From the NCBI RefSeq assembly GCF_000719975.1, contig NZ_JOIJ01000033.1, positions 1-23,798 of the forward strand: a stretch of DNA of 23,798 bases, read 5' to 3'. The notes beneath the pieces were generated by a model that was not told the origin of the DNA, ran no database searches, and worked only from the letters and a program-made list of their open reading frames with translations. The first letter of the stretch is position 1. Each line of letters opens with the position of its first letter. Shown here in pieces: positions 7,049 through 14,917 of the stretch. Both the position numbers and the translations under genes were made by a program. The stretch comes from Prauserella rugosa. GTDB taxonomy: Bacteria > Actinomycetota > Actinomycetes > Mycobacteriales > Pseudonocardiaceae.

Positions 7049-7637
7049 CGGATGCTCCTAGGGCTCGAAGGGTGAAGGTGGCGAGTTCGCCGACGTCGTC
7101 CTCGCCGCCCGAGGTCAACGGGCCGATCATGACCTCGGCCACGGCGCCGACGATCGCGGCGGCCGTGAGCGGGGCGTGCTGGGCCGGCAGGGTTCCCTCG
7201 CGCACGCCCTCGGCGATCCGGGCGGCGACGACGTCACGGAAGGCGCGGCGGAACACGATGCGTTCGGCCTCGACCGGCGGATCGACGGGTTCGGCGAGCA
7301 GGGCGTAGGCCAGCCGCGGCGCCTTGAGGGCACGTGCGGCGAAGGTGTCGATCACGGCGATCACGCGCTCGGCCGCCGACCCGGGACGCTCGGACGCCTG
7401 CTCGACCGCCTCGACCTCACGCGTGACGAGCTGCCGGAACAGTTCGGCGACCAGTTCGCCCTTGCTCGGGAAATGCCGGTAGACGCTGCCGGTGGCGACA
7501 CCCGCGCGTTCGGCGACCGCGGCGACGGAACAGCCGCCGTAGCCGTGCGTGGCGAGCAGTTCGACCGCCGCATCGAGGATCGCGGCCCGCTGCGATTCCA
7601 TGCGTGCCTGAACCTTCGGGGTGCGCCGGTACACCAT
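7032..7637 (-). CDS. TetR-family repressor of the AidB-like gene
   Basis: A 201-residue TetR-family protein. The N-terminal helix-turn-helix is clear: QRAAILDAAVELLATHGYGG, then CSVAAVAERAGVATGSVYRHFPSKGELV (about residues 36-63), with the recognition helix ending at YRHF. The C-terminal ligand domain is not diagnostic. I chose the ATG at 7637; the frame continues to 7787 but those codons cross the promoter and operator. There is no Shine-Dalgarno sequence, and the -10 box ends 6 nt before the ATG, so the transcript may be leaderless. Its 3' end overlaps the downstream AidB-like gene. The dyad over its own -10 implies autorepression, with release probably by an acyl-CoA or other ligand (inference). 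Confidence 0.9.
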   Translation of the reverse strand: MVYRRTPKVQARMESQRAAILDAAVELLATHGYGGCSVAAVAERAGVATGSVYRHFPSKGELVAELFRQLVTREVEAVEQASERPGSAAERVIAVIDTFAARALKAPRLAYALLAEPVDPPVEAERIVFRRAFRDVVAARIAEGVREGTLPAQHAPLTAAAIVGAVAEVMIGPLTSGGEDDVGELATFTLRALGASDAGHP

Positions 7638-7643
7638 GCAAGA

Positions 7644-7672
7644 AGTGAACCAGCATTCACACCTTGTGGCAA
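7644..7672 (-). promoter_or_regulatory. tetR promoter with overlapping operator
   Basis: On the minus strand TTGCCA (7672-7667) and TTCACT (7649-7644) are spaced by 17 nt, with the tetR ATG 6 nt further on. Positions 7645-7660 form a dyad with arms GTGAA and TTCAC around a 6-nt centre. The operator covers the -10 box and part of the spacer, consistent with autorepression by the TetR protein encoded directly downstream. Confidence 0.6.
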
Positions 7673-7842
7673 GGGTCTGCGTGTGGACAACGCTCAGGCG
7701 TCCATCGGCCGCGCGGGTGGACCGCGTCGATGGGCCGCGTTCACCGGTCACTCGAGGACAACGCCGCGCGAGCACCGACATCGGCATGCGGCGTTCTCGT
7801 CGTGTTCAGCCCGACAACATCCGGACGGGCTAGAAACCATCG

Positions 7843-10086
7843 GTGCGAAACAGAACCCGACTCCTCACCTGTCTGGCTGTCGTGGCGCTGACCGCCACCT
7901 CCGGGCCGACCGCGACTTCGGCGCTGACCGCCACCTCCGGGCCGACCGCCACGGCGAGTCCCGCCGCGGACGGCGTTCCCGCCCACGCCGGTGAGCACTT
8001 CGTGCGCACGGCCACGATGCCCGTTCACGAGAACTCCTCGCCCGACCAGGAGACCGCAGCCGAGATCTCGGCCGTCACTCCGGACGGCCGCACCGTGGTG
8101 TACACCGATTCGCCCGGCGAGCGCATCGGCTTCGCCGACCTCGCGCGACGCGGCACGGTCCGGCCGGCGGGCACCCTCGAAATGCCGGGTGAGCCGACGT
8201 CGGTCGACATCGTCGGCGGGTTCGCACTGGTCGCCGTGAACACGTCGAAGAGCTATCCGGAACCGTCCGGCGTGCTCCGGGTCGTCGACCTCGACACGCG
8301 GTCCGTCGTCGCGAGCCACGACCTCGGCGGCCAGCCCGACTCCGTCGACGTCTCGCCCGACGGCAGGCATGCCGCGGTCGCCATCGAGAACGAGCGCGAC
8401 GAGGAGCTCGACGACGGAGCGATCCCGCAGCAACCGGCCGGGTTCCTCGACATCGTCGACCTCGACGGTTTGCCCGCGGACTGGCAGGTGCGCAAGACCG
8501 AGCTGACGGGGCTCGCCGACGTCGCGCCGAGCGATCCCGAGCCCGAGTACGTCTCGATCAACGGGCGAGGCGAGGTGGCCGTGACGTTGCAGGAGAACAA
8601 CCACATCGTGGTCGTCGACCTCGAGACCGGGCGGGTGCGCAGCGATTTCAGTGCGGGCACGGCGACCGTTCGCGGCGTCGACACCACCGCCAACGGCCGC
8701 ATCGAGCGCGACGGCGCCGTCACGGCGCCCCGCGAACCGGACTCGGTCGGCTGGCTCGACGACGACACACTCGCCACCGCCGACGAAGGCGACTACCAGG
8801 GCGGCACCCGCACGTGGACCGCGTTCGACGCCCGTACCGGCGACGTTGTCCACAGCTCGGGTTCCGAGCTCGAGGACCTCGCCATCTCGTACGGGCAGTA
8901 CCCGGAGCACCGCGCCGAGGACAGGGGTGTGGAACCGGAAGGACTTGCCGTCGCGACGTACGGCAAGCACCGCTACGCATTCGTCGCGCTCGAACGCGCC
9001 AACCTCGTCGCGGTGTACAACGTGGACGATCCGCGACGGCCGAAACTGGTGCAGGGCCTGCCCACCGGCGTCGCACCCGAGGGCGTGTTGCCCGTGCCGC
9101 AGCAGGGCGGCCTCGTCGTCTCCGCGGAGGAGGACGCCGCCGACAGCAACGTGCGCTCGTCGCTCAGCCGGTACCAGTTGACGCGCAAGCCCCTCGCCGC
9201 ATCGCTCGCCAGGAACCAGGGCGCGCCCTCGATCGTCTCCGACGGCATCGGATTCGGTGCGCTCTCAGGGCTTTCCGGAGTCCCCGGCGAGCCCGGCGAG
9301 GTCGTGGCCGTGACCGACGACGCGTACACGCCGAGTCGCGTGCTCACCGTCGACACCGCCTCGTATCCCGCCCGCGTGACCGGCGAGTTGCCGATCACGC
9401 GGGACGGCGAGCCTGCGGCCTACGACATCGAGGGCATCGCCGCCCGCGGCGACGGCGGGTACTGGCTCGCGATCGAGGGCGACCCGGACGCGGCCACCCG
9501 CAACCTGCTCGTCGACGTCGGCCCCGACGGCGCGGTACGCAGGGAGATCCCGTTGCCGGCCGCGGTCGCCGAGGGCGCGACGAAGTACGGGTTCGAGGGC
9601 GTGGCCGGCTCCGGCGACCACGTATGGGTCGCCGTGCAGCGCGAGTGGGCAGGTGACGAGCCGGGACGCACCACGCTCGCCAGGTACACGCCGGCGACCG
9701 GGCGGTGGGCGTTCGCCGCCTACCCGCTGGACGATGCGCCGGAGAACGGCTGGATCGGCGTTTCCGAGCTGACCCCGCTCGGCGACGGACGCCTGCTCGT
9801 GCTCGAACGCGACAACCAGCGCGGCGAGAACGCCCGGACCAAGAAGGTCTACGAGGTCGACATCTCGACGGTCGATCCCGTGCCCGCCGGGGAGCCGAAA
9901 CCGGTGCTGCGTAAACGGCAGTCGCGCGACCTGCTGCCCGCGCTCGAAGCGGGCGGCGGGGTCATCGCCGACAAGCCGGAAGGGCTCGCGGTGACAGCCG
10001 ACGATCGCCTCGTCGGTGCGGTCGACAACGACGGCCTCGACGACGCGCCCGGCGAGTCCGTCCTCTTGCGACTGGGTCGCGCCTGA
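7843..10086 (+). CDS. secreted beta-propeller protein with esterase-like phytase domain
   Basis: Encodes 747 residues. A signal peptide is evident (RNRTR, then a hydrophobic stretch to about residue 18), followed by an Ala/Thr/Gly/Pro segment made by an internal 36-nt duplication. Residues about 55-440 are repeated beta-propeller blades (for example ISAVTPDGRTVVYTDSPGER and VDVSPDGRHAAVAIENERDE). Residues about 470-735 match the esterase-like activity of phytase family (PF13449): YDIEGIAARGDGGYWLAIEG from 527 and RLLVLERDNQRGENARTKK from about 651. Such two-part proteins are exported and probably act on phosphoesters outside the cell; substrate is not known, and the family name does not prove phytase activity. 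The GTG at 7843 has no Shine-Dalgarno sequence; TAGAAA at 7831-7836 ends 6 nt before it and may be a weak leaderless -10. A strong terminator follows. Confidence 0.82.
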   Translation: MRNRTRLLTCLAVVALTATSGPTATSALTATSGPTATASPAADGVPAHAGEHFVRTATMPVHENSSPDQETAAEISAVTPDGRTVVYTDSPGERIGFADLARRGTVRPAGTLEMPGEPTSVDIVGGFALVAVNTSKSYPEPSGVLRVVDLDTRSVVASHDLGGQPDSVDVSPDGRHAAVAIENERDEELDDGAIPQQPAGFLDIVDLDGLPADWQVRKTELTGLADVAPSDPEPEYVSINGRGEVAVTLQENNHIVVVDLETGRVRSDFSAGTATVRGVDTTANGRIERDGAVTAPREPDSVGWLDDDTLATADEGDYQGGTRTWTAFDARTGDVVHSSGSELEDLAISYGQYPEHRAEDRGVEPEGLAVATYGKHRYAFVALERANLVAVYNVDDPRRPKLVQGLPTGVAPEGVLPVPQQGGLVVSAEEDAADSNVRSSLSRYQLTRKPLAASLARNQGAPSIVSDGIGFGALSGLSGVPGEPGEVVAVTDDAYTPSRVLTVDTASYPARVTGELPITRDGEPAAYDIEGIAARGDGGYWLAIEGDPDAATRNLLVDVGPDGAVRREIPLPAAVAEGATKYGFEGVAGSGDHVWVAVQREWAGDEPGRTTLARYTPATGRWAFAAYPLDDAPENGWIGVSELTPLGDGRLLVLERDNQRGENARTKKVYEVDISTVDPVPAGEPKPVLRKRQSRDLLPALEAGGGVIADKPEGLAVTADDRLVGAVDNDGLDDAPGESVLLRLGRA
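7885..7949 (+). repeat. 36-bp tandem duplication in the signal-peptide region
   Basis: Positions 7885-7913 recur exactly at 7921-7949, a 36-bp period with 29 identical bases. In frame it duplicates the peptide ALTATSGPTATS just after the hydrophobic core of the signal peptide. Being a multiple of three it preserves the frame. Confidence 0.9.
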
Positions 10087-10091
10087 CCCGG

Positions 10092-10124
10092 CGGAGGGGC
10101 CGGAGAGCACGGCCGGCCCCTCCG
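10092..10124. terminator. bidirectional terminator between convergent genes
   Basis: Positions 10092-10103 (CGGAGGGGCCGG) pair perfectly with 10113-10124 around a 9-nt loop, a 12-bp GC-rich stem. It lies 5 nt after the stop of the phytase-like gene and 32 nt beyond the stop of the convergent DUF742 gene. Confidence 0.85.
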
Positions 10125-10156
10125 TTCGGCGTCCGGCGTCGTTCACCGCAGCCTGC

Positions 10157-11023
10157 TCACAGGCGGTGCAGCCCTGCCAACACCCGTTGCATCAGCGCGT
10201 ACCCCGGTCGTTCGTCTCCGGACACCGACTCGGCGTGGATGCGCACCATGTCGGCGCCCGCGAGGTCGCTCAGCAGCACCCTGGCCACGCCCAGCGGCAC
10301 CGACATGAGCGCGGCCACCTCGGCCACCGACCGTGGCTCACTGCAGGTCCGGCGCACCGCCTGGTAGTCGGTGTTGCCGCGCTCCCGCGCCCACGGGCCG
10401 CCCGGATTCACCGTCACCATCGCCTCGATCGCCAGATCACCCCGCACCTCGGTGCGCCCCCGCGTGATGACGTACGGCCGCACCCGCAGACGGTTCTCCT
10501 CGAGCGGGTCGTACGGCTCGGCGTCGGGATCCGTCTCGGCTGGTGTGGAGCGGGACGGCCCGGCAGACGGCGTGCGGGGCGGTTCGGTGGGTGCGGGAGG
10601 AAGCGCTTCGGCGGACGGCGGGTCCGGGGGAGCTGGGGACTCCTCCTCGTAGCGCTCCAGCGCGGCCGCGGACGGGAATCGCGCACCTGCCCTGCCAACC
10701 CTCGACCGATCCGCCTTGTCCGTGTCGGCGGTGCGCCGGTGCTGTTTCTTTGCCTGTTTCGCAGCCTGCTTCTCGGCTGCCTTGCGTTCGGCGCGTTCGA
10801 TCCGTTCCAGCGCCTTCGCGGAGGGAAACCGCGCCCCGGATCCGCCTGGGAGCCGCTCGTCCGGTTCAGGCGGCTGTGATTCGGGCAGCTGTGACTCGGG
10901 CGGCTGGGGATCGGGTTCGGCCTCGAACGCCTCCCGTCTCTTCGCGGAGGGGAATCTGGCACCGGATCTGCCGACGCCGTCGTCGCTGTGCTCCGGTCTC
11001 GCCGGTTCGTTCGGGGGATGCAT
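10157..11023 (-). CDS. DUF742-domain protein with three GARFPSA motifs
   Basis: Encodes 288 residues in two halves. Residues 175-288 form a DUF742 domain: NRLRVRPYVITRGRT (177-191), LAIEAMVTV, a winged-helix-like RSVAEVAALMSVPLGVARVLLSDL (231-254) and the end GYALMQRVLAGLHRL. Residues 1-170 are Pro/Glu/Ser/Arg-rich and presumably disordered, but carry three exact copies of GARFPSA (21-27, 63-69, 113-119), each followed by a charged helix ending in Glu. DUF742 proteins usually belong to conservons, with a sensor kinase, a roadblock/LC7 protein and a small GTPase; none of these adjoins here, so this is an orphan copy. The ATG at 11023 has a GAGGG-type ribosome site. It is probably cytosolic; the motifs look like docking sites for a partner (inference). 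Confidence 0.85.
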   Translation of the reverse strand: MHPPNEPARPEHSDDGVGRSGARFPSAKRREAFEAEPDPQPPESQLPESQPPEPDERLPGGSGARFPSAKALERIERAERKAAEKQAAKQAKKQHRRTADTDKADRSRVGRAGARFPSAAALERYEEESPAPPDPPSAEALPPAPTEPPRTPSAGPSRSTPAETDPDAEPYDPLEENRLRVRPYVITRGRTEVRGDLAIEAMVTVNPGGPWARERGNTDYQAVRRTCSEPRSVAEVAALMSVPLGVARVLLSDLAGADMVRIHAESVSGDERPGYALMQRVLAGLHRL

Positions 11024-11180
11024 GACCCACGCCCTCGCCTCGCACGGTCGGTGCTGGTGTCCTCGCCGGAAGCGGCTGCTCCAGGGGGCGGTGCTGCTTC
11101 GCGCGCCCGACGGCGATTGTGGACAGCGGCGATGGGGCCGGTATTGCGGCGACGTTAAATCGGCGAGTCGGCCGCAACAT

Positions 11181-11235
11181 GCAGCGGGCGCCGCCCCCGG
11201 AAGCTCCGGAAGCTCCGGAAGCGGCGCCCGTCTGC
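11181..11235 (-). terminator. hairpin terminator downstream of the Fe-S reductase gene
   Basis: CGGGCGCCGC (11185-11194) pairs perfectly with GCGGCGCCCG (11221-11230); GCAG (11181-11184) and CTGC (11232-11235) extend the stem past a single-base bulge. The 26-nt loop is a run of CCGGAAGCT direct repeats. It lies 26 nt past the stop of the minus-strand Fe-S gene. Confidence 0.7.
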
Positions 11236-11260
11236 GTTCGTGTGCGTTCGCCGGGTGGCG

Positions 11261-13528
11261 TTACGCCTCGTCGGTGTTCGTGGCGACGTCGGCCTTGCCG
11301 TCCGGCTCGGCCTCGCCGCCCTTCTCCGCCGACGCGCCCACCGCGGCAGGCTGCTTGTCGCCGCGCTTGACGGCGGACAGCAGCAGCTGCGAGACGTCGA
11401 CGACCTCGAGCTCCTCGCTCGCCTTGCCGTCGCTCTGCCGCGACGTGACTCCGTCGGTGAGCATCACGCGGCAGAACGGGCAACCCGTGGCGATCTTCGA
11501 CGGAGCGGTGCCGAGCGCCTCGTCGACGCGCTCGACGTTGATCCGCTTGCCGATCTGCTCCTCCATCCACATGCGCGCACCGCCCGCGCCGCAGCACATC
11601 GCACGGTCGGCGTGCCGCGGCATCTCGCGCAGGTTCGCGCCCGCCGCGCCGACCAGCTCACGCGGCGCCTCGTACACCTGGTTGTGGCGGCCGAGGAAGC
11701 ACGGGTCGTGGTAGGTGATGTCCTCGGCGACCGGGGCCATCGGCGTCAGCCTCTTCTCCCGCACCAGGCGGTTGAGCAGCTGGGTGTGGTGCACGACCTC
11801 GTAGTTGCCGCCGAGATCCGGGTACTCGTTGGCGAGCGTGTTGAAGCAGTGCGCACACGTGACGACGATCTTGCGCTTCGCCGGCTCGACATCCTCGAAC
11901 ACCGAGTTCAGCACCTCGACGTTCTGCTGCGCGAGCATCTGGAACACGAACTCGTTGCCCGCGCGGCGAGCCGGGTCACCGGTGCACGTTTCCTCCGGGC
12001 CGAGCACCTTGTACTTGACGCCCGCGATGTGCAGCAGCTCGGCCACCGCACGCGTCGTCTTCTTCGCACGGTCCTCGAACGCGCCGGCGCAGCCGACCCA
12101 GAACAGGTACTCGGTGTCGCCGAACTCGCCGTCGAACTCCGGCACCTCGAAGTCGAGGTCATCGGCCCAGGCCATCCGGTCCTTGGCGTTCTGACCCCAC
12201 GGGTTGCCCTTGTTCTCCAGGTTCTTGAACAGGGCGTTGAGCTCGGTCGGGAAGTTCGACTCGATCATCACCTGGTAGCGGCGCATGTCGACGATGTGGT
12301 CGACGTGCTCGATGTCGACCGGGCACTGCTCGACACACGCACCACAGCTGGTGCACGACCACAGCATGTCCGGGTCGATGACGCCGCCGGCTTCCGCGTC
12401 GCCCACCAGCGCGCGCTCCGACTCGGCCAGCGCCAGCACGTCGATGCCGGCGTGCGGGTCGTCGCCGGTCAGACCGACCTCGTCCCCAGCCATGTCCTTC
12501 TTGCCGCCGGCCAGCAGGTACGGCGCCTTGGCGTAGGCGTGGTCGCGCAGCTGCGTGATCAGCAGCTTCGGTGAGAGCGGCTTGCCCGTGTTCCACGCGG
12601 GGCACTGCGACTGGCAGCGACCGCACTCGGTGCACGTGGAGAAGTCGAGCCAGCCCTTCCAGCTGAAGTCCTCGATCTGGCCCGCGCCGAAGACGTCCTT
12701 CTCCGGGTCGGCCTCCTCGAAGTCGAGCGGCTTGCCCCCGCTCATCATCGGCTTGAGCCTGCCCAGCGCGACGCCGCCGTCGTCCTCGCGCTTGAAGTAG
12801 ATGTTGAAGAACGCGCTGAACCGGTGCCAGGCGACACCCATCGTCAGGTTCCGGCCGACCACGACCAGCCAGATCATGCCCGACAGCAGCTTGACGAGCG
12901 CCATGATCGACACGGCCGCGGTGGCGCTCGGCAGGATCTGCGCGAGCGGCTGCGTCACGAAGCTCGACCACAGGGCCGGGTCCTCGATGCCGCTGGAGAT
13001 CTTGAACGCCTTGACGCCGAGGATGCCGAGACCCTCGATGATCACCACGGCCTCGACGAAGTAGGCCGCCGCGAAGTTCGAACCGGCGAATCGCGACTGC
13101 CGGTCGGCGCGCCGCGGGTGGTTGGCCTGCCGGATGATCGCCAACGCGATACCGCCGACCACGGTGCCGATACCCAGGAGCTCCAGCAGCAGCTGCCACG
13201 GCGCCCAGTGGCCGATGATCGGCCAGGCGAAGTGCGGGTCGAAGATCTCGCCGTACGCCTCGAACAGCGCGAGCGAGCCCAGCAGGAAGCCCCACATCAC
13301 GAGCCAGTGCCATGGCCCGACGTGGCGGAACTTGTTCATCCGCGTGTGGGCGGCGAACTCCTTGATGAGCGTCTTCAGACGCGCCGCCGGCGGTCCGTTT
13401 CGCGTGCTGTCAGGCTGCCCGAGTCGGATGATGCGCACCTGCCGGACGACGGCAGCGACGAACACACCCCAAGCGACAATGCTGACGGCAACGCCGATCA
13501 CGCCGAGCGTGATCTGCAGTGCACCCAT
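11261..13528 (-). CDS. membrane-bound (Fe-S) oxidoreductase, heterodisulfide-reductase-like, Rv0338c type
   Basis: Encodes 755 residues in three parts. Residues 1-225 contain about five hydrophobic segments (about 5-28, 72-92, 112-132, 153-172 and 205-225), resembling a nitrate-reductase-gamma-type membrane anchor. Two 4Fe-4S ferredoxin motifs follow: C299, C302, C305, C309 and C392, C395, C398, C402, each with the closing Pro. The C-terminal half has two CCG cysteine-rich domains: C480, C515, C558, C561 and C610, C645, C646, C683, C686, as in HdrB/GlpC-like subunits. The likely role is electron transfer between a membrane carrier such as menaquinone and an unidentified partner. The M. tuberculosis relative Rv0338c is reported essential. 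GAAAGG lies 7-8 nt before the ATG. The last 30 residues are an acidic, poorly conserved tail. Confidence 0.92.
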   Translation of the reverse strand: MGALQITLGVIGVAVSIVAWGVFVAAVVRQVRIIRLGQPDSTRNGPPAARLKTLIKEFAAHTRMNKFRHVGPWHWLVMWGFLLGSLALFEAYGEIFDPHFAWPIIGHWAPWQLLLELLGIGTVVGGIALAIIRQANHPRRADRQSRFAGSNFAAAYFVEAVVIIEGLGILGVKAFKISSGIEDPALWSSFVTQPLAQILPSATAAVSIMALVKLLSGMIWLVVVGRNLTMGVAWHRFSAFFNIYFKREDDGGVALGRLKPMMSGGKPLDFEEADPEKDVFGAGQIEDFSWKGWLDFSTCTECGRCQSQCPAWNTGKPLSPKLLITQLRDHAYAKAPYLLAGGKKDMAGDEVGLTGDDPHAGIDVLALAESERALVGDAEAGGVIDPDMLWSCTSCGACVEQCPVDIEHVDHIVDMRRYQVMIESNFPTELNALFKNLENKGNPWGQNAKDRMAWADDLDFEVPEFDGEFGDTEYLFWVGCAGAFEDRAKKTTRAVAELLHIAGVKYKVLGPEETCTGDPARRAGNEFVFQMLAQQNVEVLNSVFEDVEPAKRKIVVTCAHCFNTLANEYPDLGGNYEVVHHTQLLNRLVREKRLTPMAPVAEDITYHDPCFLGRHNQVYEAPRELVGAAGANLREMPRHADRAMCCGAGGARMWMEEQIGKRINVERVDEALGTAPSKIATGCPFCRVMLTDGVTSRQSDGKASEELEVVDVSQLLLSAVKRGDKQPAAVGASAEKGGEAEPDGKADVATNTDEA

Positions 13529-13663
13529 GATCGGGCCTTTCGGTTCGGTCTTCGTGGTGGGTGACGGGAGCGTATCTCTTCCTACTGAGGAGTAATGGAT
13601 TGGAGACGCCCAAGTCCCACTGATGTGGCAGAAACCTCGCCACTAATGGGACGCACGTTCAGG

Positions 13664-13669
13664 TAGTTT
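13664..13669 (+). promoter_or_regulatory. -10 box of a leaderless SMR/tetR promoter
   Basis: TAGTTT is followed by GGCTGTT (7 nt) and the GTG at 13677. There is no Shine-Dalgarno sequence, and the GTG at 13677 places the conserved transporter Glu at residue 14, so transcription probably begins at the start codon. A near-repeat, CCACTGATG at 13617 and CCACTAATG at 13640, lies just upstream and overlaps the -35 area. Confidence 0.55.
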
Positions 13670-13676
13670 GGCTGTT

Positions 13677-14003
13677 GTGAGCGCATACGTGTTGATCGCC
13701 GGGGCGATCCTTGCCGAGGTCGCCGGCACCGTGTCGTTGAAATTGTCGGAGGGATTCACCAAGGTCGCCCCCTCGGTGGTGGTCGTCGTCGGCTACGTGA
13801 CCGCGTTCCTGCTGCTGGGGCAGGCGTTGAAGAACGGACTTCCCGTCGGTGTCGCCTACGCGATCTGGGCGGCAGCCGGCGTCGCCCTCGTGGCGCTGAT
13901 CGGCGCGGCGTTCCTCGGTGAGCCGATGAACCTCACGATGGCGTTCGGCCTCGTGCTCGTGATCGGCGGTGTCGTCCTGCTCGAACTGGGGCGATCGACG
14001 TGA
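13677..14003 (+). CDS. small multidrug resistance (SMR) family efflux protein
   Basis: A 108-residue protein with four hydrophobic helices (about 4-21, 30-49, 57-76, 85-103), the standard SMR size. With the GTG at 13677 the sequence starts SAYVLIAGAILAEVAGTVSLKLSEGF and the essential membrane-embedded Glu is exactly residue 14, as in EmrE, which decides the start. An upstream TTG in frame (13668) would lie inside the -10 box. Family members are antiparallel or parallel dimers that exchange protons for lipophilic cations or guanidinium-like compounds; the GVAYAIWAAAG segment (59-69) is typical. Its last codons overlap the following tetR gene by 4 nt (GTGA), so pump and regulator are co-translated, suggesting drug-responsive self-regulation. 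Confidence 0.93.
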   Translation: MSAYVLIAGAILAEVAGTVSLKLSEGFTKVAPSVVVVVGYVTAFLLLGQALKNGLPVGVAYAIWAAAGVALVALIGAAFLGEPMNLTMAFGLVLVIGGVVLLELGRST

Positions 14004-14563
14004 AACGGCAGGTCGACGGCAGGAAGGCGCGCGGGGAGAAGCGGCGCACCGAGATCATCGAGGCGACCCTGCGCGTGATCGAACGCGACGGGGTCACCGG
14101 CGTGACACACCGAACCGTGGCCGCGGAGGCCGGCGTGCCCACGACGTCGACCACCTACCACTTCGCGACGCTCGACGACCTGCTCGTGGCGACGCTGATC
14201 GAGTGCGCGCGCGACATGGCCACCGAGGTGTACTGGATGATCGACCGCGCGCGCTCGCACGGGCGTGGTCGCGGTGCCGAGGAGATCGCGAAACTGCTGG
14301 CCGAGGCGCTCGGGCCGAAGCGGGGCCGCACGATGGCCGAGTACGAGCTGTACCTGCTCGCCGCGAGGAAGCCGGAGCTGCGTCCCGCGGCGCGGCGGTG
14401 GCTCGATGTGCTGACGTCGATGGTGCGCCACGACGACGAGGTGGCGTTCCGCGTGTTCCTCGCCGGCATCGACGGCCTGCTCATCCAGGGCCTCATCGAC
14501 GACGAACCGCCCACTGCGGAGGAACTCCGCCCGGTGGTCGACTACCTCCTGAACCCCCGCTGA
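14000..14563 (+). CDS. TetR-family regulator coupled to the SMR pump
   Basis: A 187-residue TetR-family protein. RRTEIIEATLRVIERDGVTG and THRTVAAEAGVPTTSTTYHFATLDDLL (about 41-67) are the helix-turn-helix, with recognition helix ending TTYHF. The remaining residues form the ligand-binding and dimer domain. It starts with GTG at 14000 sharing 4 nt with the SMR stop, so it is translated by coupling. By context it probably controls the SMR gene upstream and senses a substrate of the pump (inference). Just 20 nt beyond its stop begins the 21-bp repeat array. Confidence 0.93.
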   Translation: MKRQVDGRKARGEKRRTEIIEATLRVIERDGVTGVTHRTVAAEAGVPTTSTTYHFATLDDLLVATLIECARDMATEVYWMIDRARSHGRGRGAEEIAKLLAEALGPKRGRTMAEYELYLLAARKPELRPAARRWLDVLTSMVRHDDEVAFRVFLAGIDGLLIQGLIDDEPPTAEELRPVVDYLLNPR

Positions 14564-14583
14564 CCGGTTCGCGCACGTATGCG

Positions 14584-14730
14584 CGTGTTGCGGGTCTGGG
14601 TGCGCGTGTTGCGCTTTCGGGGACCCGTGTCGCGGATTCCGGGGTGCGTGTCGCGCCTTCGGGAGCTCGTGTCGCGGGTTTAGGGACCCGTGTTGCGGAT
14701 TCGGGGATGCGTGTTGCGGGTCGAGGAGGT
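14584..14730 (+). repeat. array of seven 21-bp direct repeats following the tetR gene
   Basis: Units begin at 14584, 14605, 14626, 14647, 14668, 14689 and 14710, with exact 21-nt spacing. Each starts with the core CGTGTTGCG or CGTGTCGCG, followed by 12 variable bases commonly resembling nnTTCGGGGAcc. A degenerate eighth copy starts at 14731. Because 21 is a multiple of three, all frames remain open and spell heptapeptide repeats such as TRVADSG; none of these frames starts properly, so I treat the array as non-coding. Confidence 0.93.
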
Positions 14731-14917
14731 CGGTGTTGCGCCGCCGGATGACGCGTTGGTGTAGTCCTGCGTCTGTGACCTGTGTTCCCGGCCGTATTCG
14801 GGTCAGTAACACGGAGGCTGTCGAGTCGCGCCGTGGAACCCGCCGGACCGCGCGATGTTGTCCGGTGTGCGTTGCCGGTGGGTGCGGCACGTGGGTCGGC
14901 GGCCGTGCCCCGGGATT
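14731..14917. other. 187-nt spacer between opposed repeat arrays
   Basis: No convincing gene is present. It contains a small dyad near its centre: GTGTT CCCG at 14782-14790 opposite CGGG (14799-14802) and AACAC (14808-14812), the latter pair separated by a 5-nt bulge. This could cap a larger stem formed by the flanking arrays. Confidence 0.5.

Noticed and set aside
5549..7075. 508-codon plus-strand frame across the acyl-CoA dehydrogenase gene
   Set aside because: Arg/Val-rich shadow; the minus-strand product is unmistakably an AidB-like enzyme.
13969..14751. 260-codon plus frame that encodes heptapeptide repeats (TRVADSG-like)
   Set aside because: Its first two thirds are an out-of-frame reading of tetR. 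The repeats are open in all frames because the unit is 21 nt, so the open frame is not evidence of coding.
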